A stretch of 17,881 nt of DNA. It comes from Pedobacter sp. UBA4863 (lineage in GTDB: Bacteria; Bacteroidota; Bacteroidia; Sphingobacteriales; Sphingobacteriaceae). The notes under the pieces were generated by a model. The model made no database searches. It had not been told where the DNA came from and worked only from the letters and a program-made list of their open reading frames with translations. The translations under genes were made by a program, and so were the position numbers. Positions 1 to 8,587 of this stretch are shown here, one piece after another (the stretch's first letter is position 1; each line of letters begins with the position of its first letter). The stretch lies in contig NZ_DHDZ01000038.1 in the NCBI RefSeq assembly GCF_002399615.1, positions 181,342-199,222 on the forward strand, read 5' to 3'.

Positions 1-12
1 GCGAATAAATCG

Positions 13-20
13 TATATTTA
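13..20 (+). promoter_or_regulatory. Possible -7 promoter box for the Fic gene
   Basis: TATATTTA lies 21 bases before the ATG at 42 and resembles the Bacteroidota -7 element TAnnTTTG, with A for the final G. The -33 region would fall outside the window, so only half of a promoter can be examined. It suggests the Fic gene carries its own promoter. Confidence 0.3.
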
Positions 21-41
21 CCGAATAATTGATTTTAGGCA

Positions 42-1148
42 ATGGCAAAATACATCTATGAACATAAAAAATGGACAGATTTCACTTGGAATGAAAAAGC
101 CATAAACGCTGTATTCGGAAAAGTAAAACTAATGCAGGGCAAAATCATCGGTCAGATGAACGCTTTAGCTTTTTCTGCCAAAGAAGAAGCTACGCTTACA
201 GCCTTAACCTTAGATGTGGTGAAGTCGAGCGAAATAGAAGGCGAATTACTCAACTACGACCAAGTCCGTTCTTCCATTGCAAGACGTTTGGGTATTAACA
301 CCGCAGGGCTTGTGCCAAGTAGCCGCCATATAGAAGGCGTAGTAGAAATGATGCTTGATGCTACCCAACGCTACACTTTGCCTTTAACCGAAGAGCGGTT
401 GTTCGGATGGCACGCGGCACTTTTTCCAACAGGTTACAGCGGACCTTACGCCATAGAAGTAGGCAAGTACCGCACAAGTGAAATGCAGGTTGTTTCGGGT
501 GCTATGGGCAAAGAAAAGATACACTACGAAGCCGTAAAACCCAAATTGGTAAAAGCCGAAATGGACAAGTTTTTAGATTGGTTTAATAATGATAATCAGC
601 TCGACCTTGTATTGAAAGCTGCCATTGCCCATTTTTGGTTTATTATCATTCACCCATTTGATGACGGAAATGGACGAATAGGGAGAGCCGTAACCGATAT
701 GTTCCTTGCTCGTGCCGAAAGCAGTGGAGAACGTTTTTATAGTATGTCGAGCCAAATTTTGGTAGAACGCAAACGCTACTACGAAGTATTACAAAAAGTG
801 CAACACAGCACGGGCGACATTACGGAATGGCTTGAATGGTTTTTGCATTGTCTTAAAAATGCAATGCTTGCCACCGAACACACCACACAACGCATTTTAC
901 GTAAAGCCGAATTTTGGAAACTCAATGAAAAAGCGCCAATCAACGAACGCCAACGCACCGTTTTGAATATGTTGTTAGACGGATTTGACGGAAAGTTACA
1001 ATCGTCAAAATGGGCGAAGATTACGAAAGTTTCAACAGACACCGCATTACGTGATATAAAGGATTTAATAGAGAAAGGCATATTGCAAGCAACAGGCGAA
1101 GGCGGGCGAAATGCCAATTATGAACTTGTTGACTTTACACTCCACTAA
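42..1148 (+). CDS. Fic-family AMP-transferase with DUF4172-like N-terminus and C-terminal winged helix
   Basis: Fic enzymes usually transfer AMP from ATP to a hydroxyl side chain of a target protein, in the cytoplasm. The 368-aa product carries the complete Fic core HPFDDGNGRIGR at residues 204-215, including catalytic His204 and the phosphate-binding GNGR. An N-terminal inhibitory helix motif of the (S/T)xxxE(G/N) form is present at residues 62-67 (SSEIEG), where Glu66 should block productive ATP binding. This makes it a class II, self-inhibited Fic that needs no separate antitoxin. Residues 5-80 resemble the DUF4172 region common in this subfamily, and residues 300-365 look like a winged-helix domain, suggesting DNA binding or self-regulation. 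The gene looks intact. Its G+C is visibly higher than in downstream genes (some 60-base lines exceed 50%), which hints at transfer. No toxin partner is visible to the right, and the left neighbour is outside the window. The target is unknown. Confidence 0.93.
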   Translation: MAKYIYEHKKWTDFTWNEKAINAVFGKVKLMQGKIIGQMNALAFSAKEEATLTALTLDVVKSSEIEGELLNYDQVRSSIARRLGINTAGLVPSSRHIEGVVEMMLDATQRYTLPLTEERLFGWHAALFPTGYSGPYAIEVGKYRTSEMQVVSGAMGKEKIHYEAVKPKLVKAEMDKFLDWFNNDNQLDLVLKAAIAHFWFIIIHPFDDGNGRIGRAVTDMFLARAESSGERFYSMSSQILVERKRYYEVLQKVQHSTGDITEWLEWFLHCLKNAMLATEHTTQRILRKAEFWKLNEKAPINERQRTVLNMLLDGFDGKLQSSKWAKITKVSTDTALRDIKDLIEKGILQATGEGGRNANYELVDFTLH

Positions 1149-1627
1149 AAAACGGCATTGACAAAATGGAAGCAGCACACAAAGAAATAAAAAGCACAGC
1201 CTACAACAAGGGTAACTGTTGCACAACATTTAATCTTTAGAAAAAACGACGCATTTTTAGCCTCTATAAGCGAAACTAGTGTTAGCGATTAAAACAATCC
1301 AGCAAATTACACAAGTCCATAAAGCCTTGTACATCCCTCCGAAAAACCTTTTAATGACATTTGACTTGCGCTAAAGAATGGGATATCGATCTTTTAACAC
1401 TTCAATTCTAAATTAGAAAGCCTTCATTTAAAAAATTTAATAAGCCATACCAAGCTCACAGTCATTTCGTTAAATGTCTGTTATCAACATATGTTAATTT
1501 TTTATGTTGATACCTAACTACATTAACTTTATTTTAGTACCAACTCTATTTAAAACCAATGCACATTTGTGCTGTATGGTTTTAAGGTGGTTTAACACAG
1601 CAAAGCTGCATAAAGCACATAACACAA
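1149..1627. other. 479-base non-coding stretch between the Fic gene and the TPR operon
   Basis: No convincing gene is present. A 24-codon open frame at 1166-1240 lies just after the Fic gene and looks like a by-product of a structured or repeat element (1199-1290, see findings) rather than a gene. A perfect inverted repeat sits at 1482-1512. TAACTTTA at 1524-1531 resembles a -7 box and could start the six-gene operon with a leader of about 95 bases, but its -33 region is poor. The last part (1560-1620) can form a weak hairpin between TGCTGT and ACAGCA. No clear terminator for the Fic gene was found. Confidence 0.6.
1482..1512. repeat. Perfect 10-bp inverted repeat upstream of the six-gene operon
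   Basis: TATCAACATA at 1482-1491 pairs exactly with TATGTTGATA at 1503-1512, leaving an 11-base T-rich spacer. It lies about 115 bases before the TPR gene start and just upstream of the possible -7 box at 1524. The dyad could be an operator for a dimeric regulator or an RNA hairpin. No T-run follows on the plus strand, so it is not a standard terminator in that direction. Confidence 0.55.
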
Positions 1628-4600
1628 ATGAAAAAAAGATATTTATTGGTTCCCTTATTTATAGCAAGCGGATATGGATTTGGCTATGCACAAATTAGTC
1701 CGCTGGTAAAGCTGAATCAGAACTACCAAAGTGGCCTAGAACTGCTTGAAAAAGAAAAATATATTGCGGCGGCGCAACAGTTTAAAATGGTAGAACAGTT
1801 TAGAAATAAGCCCAGTACACAGCAATTGAGTAATGCAGAACTAAGCACCATTAAAGAAAACTCAAAGTTTTATGCGGCGGTTTGTGCCATAGAATTGGGT
1901 AATGATGATGCCGAGGCCCTTTTTCAAGAGTTTATAAAAGAATATCCATTAAACCCCAATACCAAATTGGCTTATTTCTATATGGGAAAAGCTTATTTTG
2001 GGCAAAAAAACTACGACAAGGCTCTGGCTTGGTTTAACCAGGCCGATCCTACCTCGTTGTCGGGCAAACAACGTTTAGAATATCAGTTTAAGCAAGGCTA
2101 TGCCTATTTCGAAAAAGACGACATAGAAAAAGCAGAACCTTTATTTGAAGCTGTTAAGAAAGAAGATTCGCCTTTTAAAGAAAGTGCAACTTATTATTTT
2201 GCCTACATCAATTACCTAAACAAGGAATACAAAACTGCACTTGCCAATTTCGAAAAACTAAAAGGATCTACTGCTTACGAAAGCAGTTATCCTTACTACA
2301 TTACTTCGATGTATTATTTGGACGAGCGCTATGACGATGTAATTGAATACGCTATTCCGATAATGGAAAAAACCAAGCAAAAATACGAAGCAGAAATGTT
2401 GAGCTTGGTAGCGGCGTCATACTTTGCCAAATCGGAATTTAAAAATGCAGAAAAATACTTTGCAGCCTATTACGAGAAAGATAAAAACCAAGTTAAAAAC
2501 AACCTTTTTGTATATCAATATGGATATACTTTATTTCAAAATGGCAAATACAAAGAATCTGTAGCCATTTTAGAAAAACTAAACACTGATGATGTTTACC
2601 TACAAAACGGTATGTTTACTTTAGGTAAAGCAGCATTAAAATTAAATGCTAAAGAAAAAGCCAGAAATGCTTTTTTTAGATCATCTCGTTTAGAGTTTGA
2701 CAAAAACATGCAGGAAGAAGCTTGGATTAATTATGCAAAACTAAGCTACGAACTAGAGTTTAACCAACAGGCTTTAGATGCTACACAAAATTTCCTCAAA
2801 ACTTTTCCTAGCTCTAAAAAAATTAACGAGGCAAAGACTTTGTTGGGCGAAATCTTGTTAACGAGCAAAAATTACCAAGCTGCCATTGATATTTTAGAGC
2901 CTATCCCAAATAAAACGCCAGAAGCTAAAGCCGCTTATCAAAAAGTAACTTATTTCCGTGGATTAGAGTTTTATAACGAACGGGCTTTTCCTAACGCTTT
3001 ATCTATGTTTTTGCGTTCTGAAAACTTTACCGAAGACAAAGAAATTTATGCACTTAGCACTTATTGGAAAGCCGAAGCCGCTTACGAACTACGCAAATAT
3101 GGCGAGGCTGTAAAAACGTTCGAAAAGTTTTTGGCCATGGAAGAAGCTAAAAAAACAGACATTTACAATTTTGCGAACTACGCCTTAGGCTATGCTGCTT
3201 TTGAAGATGAAAAATATGTTAAAGCGGCCAACTATTTCGAGCGTTTTTTAAGAGGTGCAGATAAAGACGCCAAAACGGTAAACGATGCAACGTTGCGTTT
3301 AGCAGATTCGTATTTCGTAAACAAAAATTATGGAGATGCCCTAGCCTACTACAATAGAATTATTGCCAACAAGCAAACCGGAGAAGACTATGCACTTTTT
3401 CAACGGGGAATGATACAAGGGCTACAAAAACAGGACGATGCCAAAATTGCCACAATGCAAAGCCTGTTAAAACAGTTCCCTAACTCTAACTACTCGGACG
3501 ATGCCGGCTTTGAAACTGCCTACACCTATTTTAACAAAGGCGAACTGGAAAAGTCGAAAACAGATTTAGTTGGCTTGGTAGCCCAATACCCACGCAGCAG
3601 CTACGTGCCAAAAGCTTTACTAACCATCGGTTTGGTACAATACAACCAAGACCAAGATGATATGGCTTTAGAATCTTTCAAGAAAGTAATTAGAGATTAT
3701 CCTAGTACGCCTGACGCCAAACAAGCATTAGAATCTATTAAAAACATTTACGTAGATCGTGGAGACGCTACTGGCTTTATTTCTTACGCCGCTACAACCC
3801 CATTGGGCAATTATTCGATGAGCGAACAAGACAACATCATGTTCCAATCGGCAAATAACATTTATTTACGTGGCGATGCTAAAGGAGCTTACGAAGCCAT
3901 TAATGCTTATTTAGATAAGTTCCCAAAACCAATTCATGATAAAGAAGCGAAATTTATCAGGGCCGAGTCGTTAGTAAAATTAGGTCGTTCGGCAGAAGCT
4001 ATTGCCGATTACGATTACATTTTAAACGATTGGACTAGCGACTATACCGAACGTTCTTTAATGAGTGTTTCTAAGGTGCTAATGCAAGAGAAAAAATACA
4101 ACGAAGCCATTGTTTACCTAAAAAGGTTAGAAACAACGGCCGATTACAAAGCACACCATACTTATGCCATTAACAACTTAATTAAAGCTTACAATGAGCT
4201 AAACATGCCTGATGATATGCTGAAATATGCTGAGATGGTGAGAACATCTGACAAAGCGTCTGAAGAGGAAAAAAACAGCTCAGATTTGTATGCAGGAAAA
4301 GCTTATTTGTTAAAGGCAGATACCACGGCAGCAATAAAATCATTTAACAAAGTGGTTGCCACTACCAAAACCTTGGCCGCCGCAGAAGCTAAGTACAACC
4401 TTGCATTTTTACAATATGCCAAAGGCGATTACAAAACATCTCAAAAAACTTGTTTCGATTTAATTAACAACATGCCTTCTTATGATTATTGGGTGGCTAA
4501 ATCTTTCATCCTTTTAGCCGACAACTACTTGGCCCTAAAAGATAAAATGCAGGCAAAAAGCACCTTGTTAAGTATTATCGATAACTATGAAGGTAACGAT

Positions 4601-4645
4601 GATATTCTACCAACGGCAAAAGAAAAATTGGCAAAGATTAACTAG
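1628..4645 (+). CDS. Secreted tetratricopeptide-repeat scaffold protein (1005 aa)
   Basis: The start at 1628 gives a clear Sec signal peptide: MKKR, a hydrophobic core, then cleavage near residue 22 after GYAQ. The rest is built almost entirely of TPR-like helical hairpins. Recurrent patterns such as YxxGxxYFxxxxYxxA appear from about residue 30 to the C-terminus (for example near 130, 163, 330, 520, 575, 630, 670 and 935). No transmembrane segment is seen after the signal, so the product should be periplasmic or attached to the inner face of the outer membrane. TPR solenoids bind other proteins; smaller relatives in envelope systems include CpoB/YbgF of Tol-Pal and BamD. At about 1000 residues this one is much longer. 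It opens the operon and lies 11 bases before the barrel gene, so it probably assembles with the barrel, SPOR or TonB-like products. Its exact function is unknown. The family call is secure, the role is inferred. Confidence 0.88.
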   Translation: MKKRYLLVPLFIASGYGFGYAQISPLVKLNQNYQSGLELLEKEKYIAAAQQFKMVEQFRNKPSTQQLSNAELSTIKENSKFYAAVCAIELGNDDAEALFQEFIKEYPLNPNTKLAYFYMGKAYFGQKNYDKALAWFNQADPTSLSGKQRLEYQFKQGYAYFEKDDIEKAEPLFEAVKKEDSPFKESATYYFAYINYLNKEYKTALANFEKLKGSTAYESSYPYYITSMYYLDERYDDVIEYAIPIMEKTKQKYEAEMLSLVAASYFAKSEFKNAEKYFAAYYEKDKNQVKNNLFVYQYGYTLFQNGKYKESVAILEKLNTDDVYLQNGMFTLGKAALKLNAKEKARNAFFRSSRLEFDKNMQEEAWINYAKLSYELEFNQQALDATQNFLKTFPSSKKINEAKTLLGEILLTSKNYQAAIDILEPIPNKTPEAKAAYQKVTYFRGLEFYNERAFPNALSMFLRSENFTEDKEIYALSTYWKAEAAYELRKYGEAVKTFEKFLAMEEAKKTDIYNFANYALGYAAFEDEKYVKAANYFERFLRGADKDAKTVNDATLRLADSYFVNKNYGDALAYYNRIIANKQTGEDYALFQRGMIQGLQKQDDAKIATMQSLLKQFPNSNYSDDAGFETAYTYFNKGELEKSKTDLVGLVAQYPRSSYVPKALLTIGLVQYNQDQDDMALESFKKVIRDYPSTPDAKQALESIKNIYVDRGDATGFISYAATTPLGNYSMSEQDNIMFQSANNIYLRGDAKGAYEAINAYLDKFPKPIHDKEAKFIRAESLVKLGRSAEAIADYDYILNDWTSDYTERSLMSVSKVLMQEKKYNEAIVYLKRLETTADYKAHHTYAINNLIKAYNELNMPDDMLKYAEMVRTSDKASEEEKNSSDLYAGKAYLLKADTTAAIKSFNKVVATTKTLAAAEAKYNLAFLQYAKGDYKTSQKTCFDLINNMPSYDYWVAKSFILLADNYLALKDKMQAKSTLLSIIDNYEGNDDILPTAKEKLAKIN

Positions 4646-4656
4646 AAAAACACAAC

Positions 4657-6363
4657 ATGAGATTTAATAAAACAACATATTTTACCTTTGCTTTAATTTT
4701 TGGAGCAACTATTTTGCATGCGCAAGATGTAAAACCTCCAGAAAAAACTGAAAAAACGGTTAGTGAAGAAATTGAAATTATAAGACCTTATAAGCCGGTA
4801 TTGGCCGAAGCGGTTAAATTGAGAAGAAGCCCCGATTTAGACAACATAAAGACTTATAAAGCAAAGTTCAACTATCAATTAACCGACAGAAAACTGGAGC
4901 TGAACACAGATATTCAAAAATTACAGGCCCAAAAAGTAGCCGACGAGCACCAAGCAGAACTATTTAACAATTACGTAAAGGGAGGTTTTGGCAATTTGGG
5001 TACTTTTCTTGCAGAAGCTTACGTGGGCATGGGGAAAGATCCGGCCTTGCAAACAGGTGCATTCTTTAGGCATTTCGGGCAATCGGGCAAATTAAACAAG
5101 CAAGATGAAAACCGTCAGCAATTAAGCGTTTTTGGCCGAAGCATTGGCAACGGTGCAACACTTAATGGCAAATTAAACTACCAAAGACATGGCTTATATT
5201 TTTACGGAATTGACGAGGAAAAGCCAACCTTAAATCCTAACCCGGAAAAGCAAATGTTCAATTTCTTTGAACTAGAAGGCGAAGCCATTAGCAAATTTAC
5301 CCCAGATCAAAATGCCTTTAGTTATGCGGCAAAAGTAAACGGCTATTTGTTTAACGATAGGTTTAATGCCAAAGAAAGCTCGCTTACCCTAAATGGTTAC
5401 ATGAATAAGCGTATCCAGAGTTTTAACTTAGGGTTGGCCGCATCGGTAGAGTTAGGCAAAGCCAAAGATTTAAGCACCGAAGTTACCAATAACCTTTTGC
5501 GTGTAAATCCTTATATCAAACTGCAAGCAGGTGGCGTAAAAATTATTGCGGGGGCAAACATTGCACAAGAGTTTGGCACCAATGTGAGCACCAGAATTTT
5601 CCCTGCCATAACTGCCGATTTCACCTTAATACCAGATTTCCTACAAGTATTTGGCGAAATTAAAGGAGATGTAAATCGTCATACACTAAAAGACTTTATC
5701 GATGAAAATCCTTTCTTAAACCAAAATATTTTTATCCAAAACAGTGTAGAAAAATTAAGCATTAGTGGTGGTATTAAAGGCACTGGTGGCCCAGGTTTTG
5801 GCTATAAGGCCCGTTTTTACAGTAGAGAAATTACCGATATGCCACTGTTTGTAAACAGCTATGCTTCGTTCAATAAGTTTGATGTGATTTATGATTTTGG
5901 CAAAACCCAAATATTAGGTTTAGAAGGAGAGTTAACCGTACAAGTTAGCGACAACTTAAAATGGACAGGTAAATTAAACATGGAAGATTACAAGGCAGGT
6001 GCAGAGAAGGAAAGTTATTTTAAGCCACAAATGCGCCTTTCTTCTAATTTTATGTTCGTGTATAATAAAAAATTAACCTTTGATGCCGCCATTACCCTAC
6101 AAGATGATAGCAAGGCAAAAGTTTTTACTGCCAACCCATTAAATCCCGATGGCTCTTACCCGCCAAAACCAGACTTTAACAATGAAAAAATTGTAAATGT
6201 AAAAGGTTTTGTAGATTTGGGAATAGGTGCCAATTACAAAATCAACGATAAATTTTCGGTTTTTGCCAAAGCAAATAACATATTAAACACTAATTACAGC
6301 AGATTTTTATATTACCGTTTAAATGGTTTTAATATCTTTGGCGGCTTAACCTATTCGTTTTAA
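4657..6363 (+). CDS. Outer-membrane beta-barrel protein, TonB-dependent-receptor-like but without a plug domain
   Basis: The 568-aa product starts with a signal peptide of about 22 residues ending in HAQ. A charged, proline-containing segment follows (residues 30-62, with IEIIRPYKPVLAEAVKLRRS at 39-58), then about 450 residues of alternating, aromatic- and glycine-rich strands. The end, GLTYSF (563-568), has the C-terminal Phe typical of barrels inserted by BamA. The C-terminal stretch with FSVFAKANNILNT resembles TonB-dependent receptor barrels. A normal receptor is larger and has a plug domain of roughly 120 residues with a TonB box; here the barrel begins at about residue 105 and no plug is seen. 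It may therefore be an energised or anchoring barrel rather than a nutrient importer. Its place between the TPR gene (11 bases upstream) and the SPOR/ExbBD genes suggests it is the outer-membrane partner of that complex. Confidence 0.8.
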   Translation: MRFNKTTYFTFALIFGATILHAQDVKPPEKTEKTVSEEIEIIRPYKPVLAEAVKLRRSPDLDNIKTYKAKFNYQLTDRKLELNTDIQKLQAQKVADEHQAELFNNYVKGGFGNLGTFLAEAYVGMGKDPALQTGAFFRHFGQSGKLNKQDENRQQLSVFGRSIGNGATLNGKLNYQRHGLYFYGIDEEKPTLNPNPEKQMFNFFELEGEAISKFTPDQNAFSYAAKVNGYLFNDRFNAKESSLTLNGYMNKRIQSFNLGLAASVELGKAKDLSTEVTNNLLRVNPYIKLQAGGVKIIAGANIAQEFGTNVSTRIFPAITADFTLIPDFLQVFGEIKGDVNRHTLKDFIDENPFLNQNIFIQNSVEKLSISGGIKGTGGPGFGYKARFYSREITDMPLFVNSYASFNKFDVIYDFGKTQILGLEGELTVQVSDNLKWTGKLNMEDYKAGAEKESYFKPQMRLSSNFMFVYNKKLTFDAAITLQDDSKAKVFTANPLNPDGSYPPKPDFNNEKIVNVKGFVDLGIGANYKINDKFSVFAKANNILNTNYSRFLYYRLNGFNIFGGLTYSF

Positions 6364-6394
6364 AAGGTTAAATTTTATAATTATTTTTACCCAA

Positions 6395-7870
6395 ATGGAT
6401 ATATTACAATACCTTATCACGCTTTTAAAAACCCGTAAACAAATTGGTATTGAAGGCTTGGGTACTTTATATAAAAAGAAAACCCCTGGAAGATACGATG
6501 CAGAAACACATTCTTTTTTGCCTCCTAGCTATACCTTAGCGTTTACTACAGACTTATTAGAAAACAACCATCTTAGCGCATATATCCAAGCCCAAAGAAA
6601 CCTCTCTGAAGATTCTGCAAAATACTTTATTAGCCAATTTGTTGAAGAACTACAAAAAGATGTAAAACAAGGCAATTACACCCTAGCTAATTTAGGAAGC
6701 TTTACTACTGTTGATGGCCAGCTTACTTTTACACCTAGCGAACACATCAATACAGGTTTTGATTTTTTTGCACTGCCAGCTGTTACGGCTCAAATTTCGG
6801 CACCAATAACTGCCGAAGATGAAACCATTGAGGAAGTTGTTGAAGAAAGCTTAGCACAGAAAACTGAAGAACCATCAATAGAACAAGTACAGGTGCCGGA
6901 GTTTGAACAAGAGCTAAACAAACTTGATATAACCAAAGAGACCGAACCAGAGCCTATTGCAGCAGAAGAGGAAATACCTACACCAGCAGCTACTGCTGTA
7001 AACCTTGAGCAAGAAAGCATTGAAGCTGAAACCGCTAAAGAAGAAGCTGAAAATGAGGTTTTTGAAGAAATTACTGAAGTTCCAGAAAGTTTTGTTAAAC
7101 CAACAACTGCCCCTGAAGGCAACACTGCCGACACTTGGAATTTCGACAACGAAAACGTGATTGTTGCGGAGGATGTTAACCAAGCAACAGCTCATGCTGA
7201 AAGTGCCGAAAAAATAGATGGTGTTAAATTAACCGCCCCTACCCATAAATGGGATTTTGACACAATTGACAATAGCACTAACGAAGAAAACACCTTAATT
7301 GGTGAGTTTGAGGGCAACGAGGAAGTCTATGAAGAGGAAGAAACACCAAAAATGCCACTTTACCAAAAGTTGAGCTTAGGCTTGCTTGTACTAGTGGTGG
7401 TTTTTGGTATCCTTTATTTTGTTAAGCCCGATATTTTTGAAAGTTTTAGAAGAAACACTTCCAGTTCTAACGAAAAAATGGCAGTGCCTATTCAAAGAAG
7501 CAATTTAAAAACACAACAAGACTCGCTTTCTTTTGCAGATAGCATTATGCAAAGTGCCGAGAAAGCTGGTTTAGATGTACAACCCGCCAAGGATACATTG
7601 AAGGTGAGTACTTCTAAGTCAGAAGTAAAACCTATCATCACTTATGATGTTATCATTGCTTCTTTTGCCACAGAAACAAAAGCAAATGAATACGTTAACC
7701 GTATGAAGAAAAAAGGATTTGATGCAAAAATATCTGCCATGCATGGGTCACGTAAAAATATTAGTATTGCAACTTATAACAATGTTGATTCGGCCGAAAA
7801 ACATCTTGCCAAATTCCGTAAGCAATTCAAAAACTCAGAGATCTATATCCAAAAAATTAAAAACAATTAA
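6395..7870 (+). CDS. HU-CCDC81-type tandem HU domains, acidic linker, one membrane segment and C-terminal SPOR domain
   Basis: The 491-aa product has four parts. Residues 1-60 and 60-125 look like the two bacterial HU-CCDC81 domains: the start MDILQYLITLLKTRKQIGIE and the motifs GLGTLYKK (21-28) and LANLGSFTT (97-105) fit HU/IHF-fold proteins. Residues 135-320 form a long acidic, low-complexity linker that contains two W(N/D)FD motifs. Residues 326-344 are a single transmembrane helix with no signal peptide before it, so the HU part should be cytoplasmic and the C-terminus periplasmic. Residues 415-490 form a SPOR domain (YDVIIASFATETKANEYVNR and following), which in other proteins binds glycan strands stripped of stem peptides at the septum. 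The protein could link DNA or a cytoplasmic partner to dividing peptidoglycan. It is 31 bases after the barrel gene and 6 before the ExbB-like gene. Domain calls are recognised by eye; DNA binding is not shown. Confidence 0.85.
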   Translation: MDILQYLITLLKTRKQIGIEGLGTLYKKKTPGRYDAETHSFLPPSYTLAFTTDLLENNHLSAYIQAQRNLSEDSAKYFISQFVEELQKDVKQGNYTLANLGSFTTVDGQLTFTPSEHINTGFDFFALPAVTAQISAPITAEDETIEEVVEESLAQKTEEPSIEQVQVPEFEQELNKLDITKETEPEPIAAEEEIPTPAATAVNLEQESIEAETAKEEAENEVFEEITEVPESFVKPTTAPEGNTADTWNFDNENVIVAEDVNQATAHAESAEKIDGVKLTAPTHKWDFDTIDNSTNEENTLIGEFEGNEEVYEEEETPKMPLYQKLSLGLLVLVVVFGILYFVKPDIFESFRRNTSSSNEKMAVPIQRSNLKTQQDSLSFADSIMQSAEKAGLDVQPAKDTLKVSTSKSEVKPIITYDVIIASFATETKANEYVNRMKKKGFDAKISAMHGSRKNISIATYNNVDSAEKHLAKFRKQFKNSEIYIQKIKNN

Positions 7871-7876
7871 CACACA

Positions 7877-8587
7877 ATGATATTATTATTAACCACTTTA
7901 CAAGACACGGTTCAAAACCTAGTTGACACAGCCCAAACAGTACCTACAACGGCCATAAAACCTCAGGAAGATCTCCACTTTATAGATTTACTTTTTAAAG
8001 GCGGCTGGGTAATGATTCCGCTTTCGTTATTGGCTTTTTTGGGCTTAGTTATTTTTATAGAAAGGTATTTAACCATTCGTAAAGCTTCAAAAAGCGACAC
8101 CAACCTATTGTTCCAAATTAGACAAAACATTAAAGAAGGACGGTTAGAAAGTGCCATTGCGTTATGTAAGAATACGCCATCGCCATTGGCACGTATGTTA
8201 GAAAAAGGTTTAAAGCGAATTGGCCGTCCTATTAAAGAAATTGAAGGTGCTATTGAAAACACTGGTAAACTAGAAGTTTCTAAATTGGAAAAAAACATCG
8301 GTATTTTAGGTATTATTGCCGGTATAGCCCCAATGCTTGGTTTTGTGGGTACCATTATTGGGGTAATTACTATCTTTCGTGAGGTTTCTGCACAAGGCGC
8401 CATAGAAATTGGCACCATTTCTGGTGGTTTATATACTAAAATGATTACCTCTGCAACAGGATTGATCATCGGTATTATGGCTTATGTGCTTTACCATATC
8501 CTTAACATGATGGTAGAAAAAATCATCCTTAGAATGGAAACCGACGCTATTGATTTTATCGATCTATTAGAAGAACCAGGAAAATAA
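7877..8587 (+). CDS. exbB: MotA/TolQ/ExbB-family proton channel subunit
   Basis: This inner-membrane protein should form the pentameric ring of a proton-driven motor together with the ExbD-like product. The 236-aa sequence has three membrane segments at about 45-62, 141-166 and 185-208. The conserved core APMLGFVGTIIGVITIF lies at 151-167, and a third helix carries polar Thr/Ser residues around 188-194. The cytoplasmic loop between helices 1 and 2 (about 66-138) has the usual family size. A short hydrophobic N-terminal extension (residues 1-35) precedes the first clear helix. Its stop codon overlaps the next start in TAATG, which fits translational coupling to exbD. ExbB and TolQ cannot be separated by sequence alone; the SPOR and TPR neighbours lean towards a Tol-like use, the barrel towards an Exb-like use. 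Confidence 0.93.
   Translation: MILLLTTLQDTVQNLVDTAQTVPTTAIKPQEDLHFIDLLFKGGWVMIPLSLLAFLGLVIFIERYLTIRKASKSDTNLLFQIRQNIKEGRLESAIALCKNTPSPLARMLEKGLKRIGRPIKEIEGAIENTGKLEVSKLEKNIGILGIIAGIAPMLGFVGTIIGVITIFREVSAQGAIEIGTISGGLYTKMITSATGLIIGIMAYVLYHILNMMVEKIILRMETDAIDFIDLLEEPGK

Noticed and set aside
42..1148. Fic gene as toxin of a two-gene toxin-antitoxin pair
   Set aside because: The inhibitory motif SSEIEG is within the same chain and no small antitoxin gene follows; the left side is outside the window and cannot be examined.
1166..1240. 24-codon open frame after the Fic gene
   Set aside because: It is too short and matches no known peptide; it is more likely part of a repeat or cassette-end element.
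1504..1698. 64-codon plus-strand open frame before the TPR gene
   Set aside because: It overlaps the signal peptide of the TPR gene in another frame and has no family features.
6790..7195. Two overlapping minus-strand open frames of 93-119 codons
   Set aside because: They lie opposite the acidic low-complexity linker of the HU-SPOR gene; Ser/Cys/Phe-rich products are what GAA/GCA-rich codons give when read backwards, and no family is recognisable.
7963..8469. 168-codon minus-strand open frame
   Set aside because: It is antisense to the conserved ExbB membrane core, with no recognisable domain or start context.
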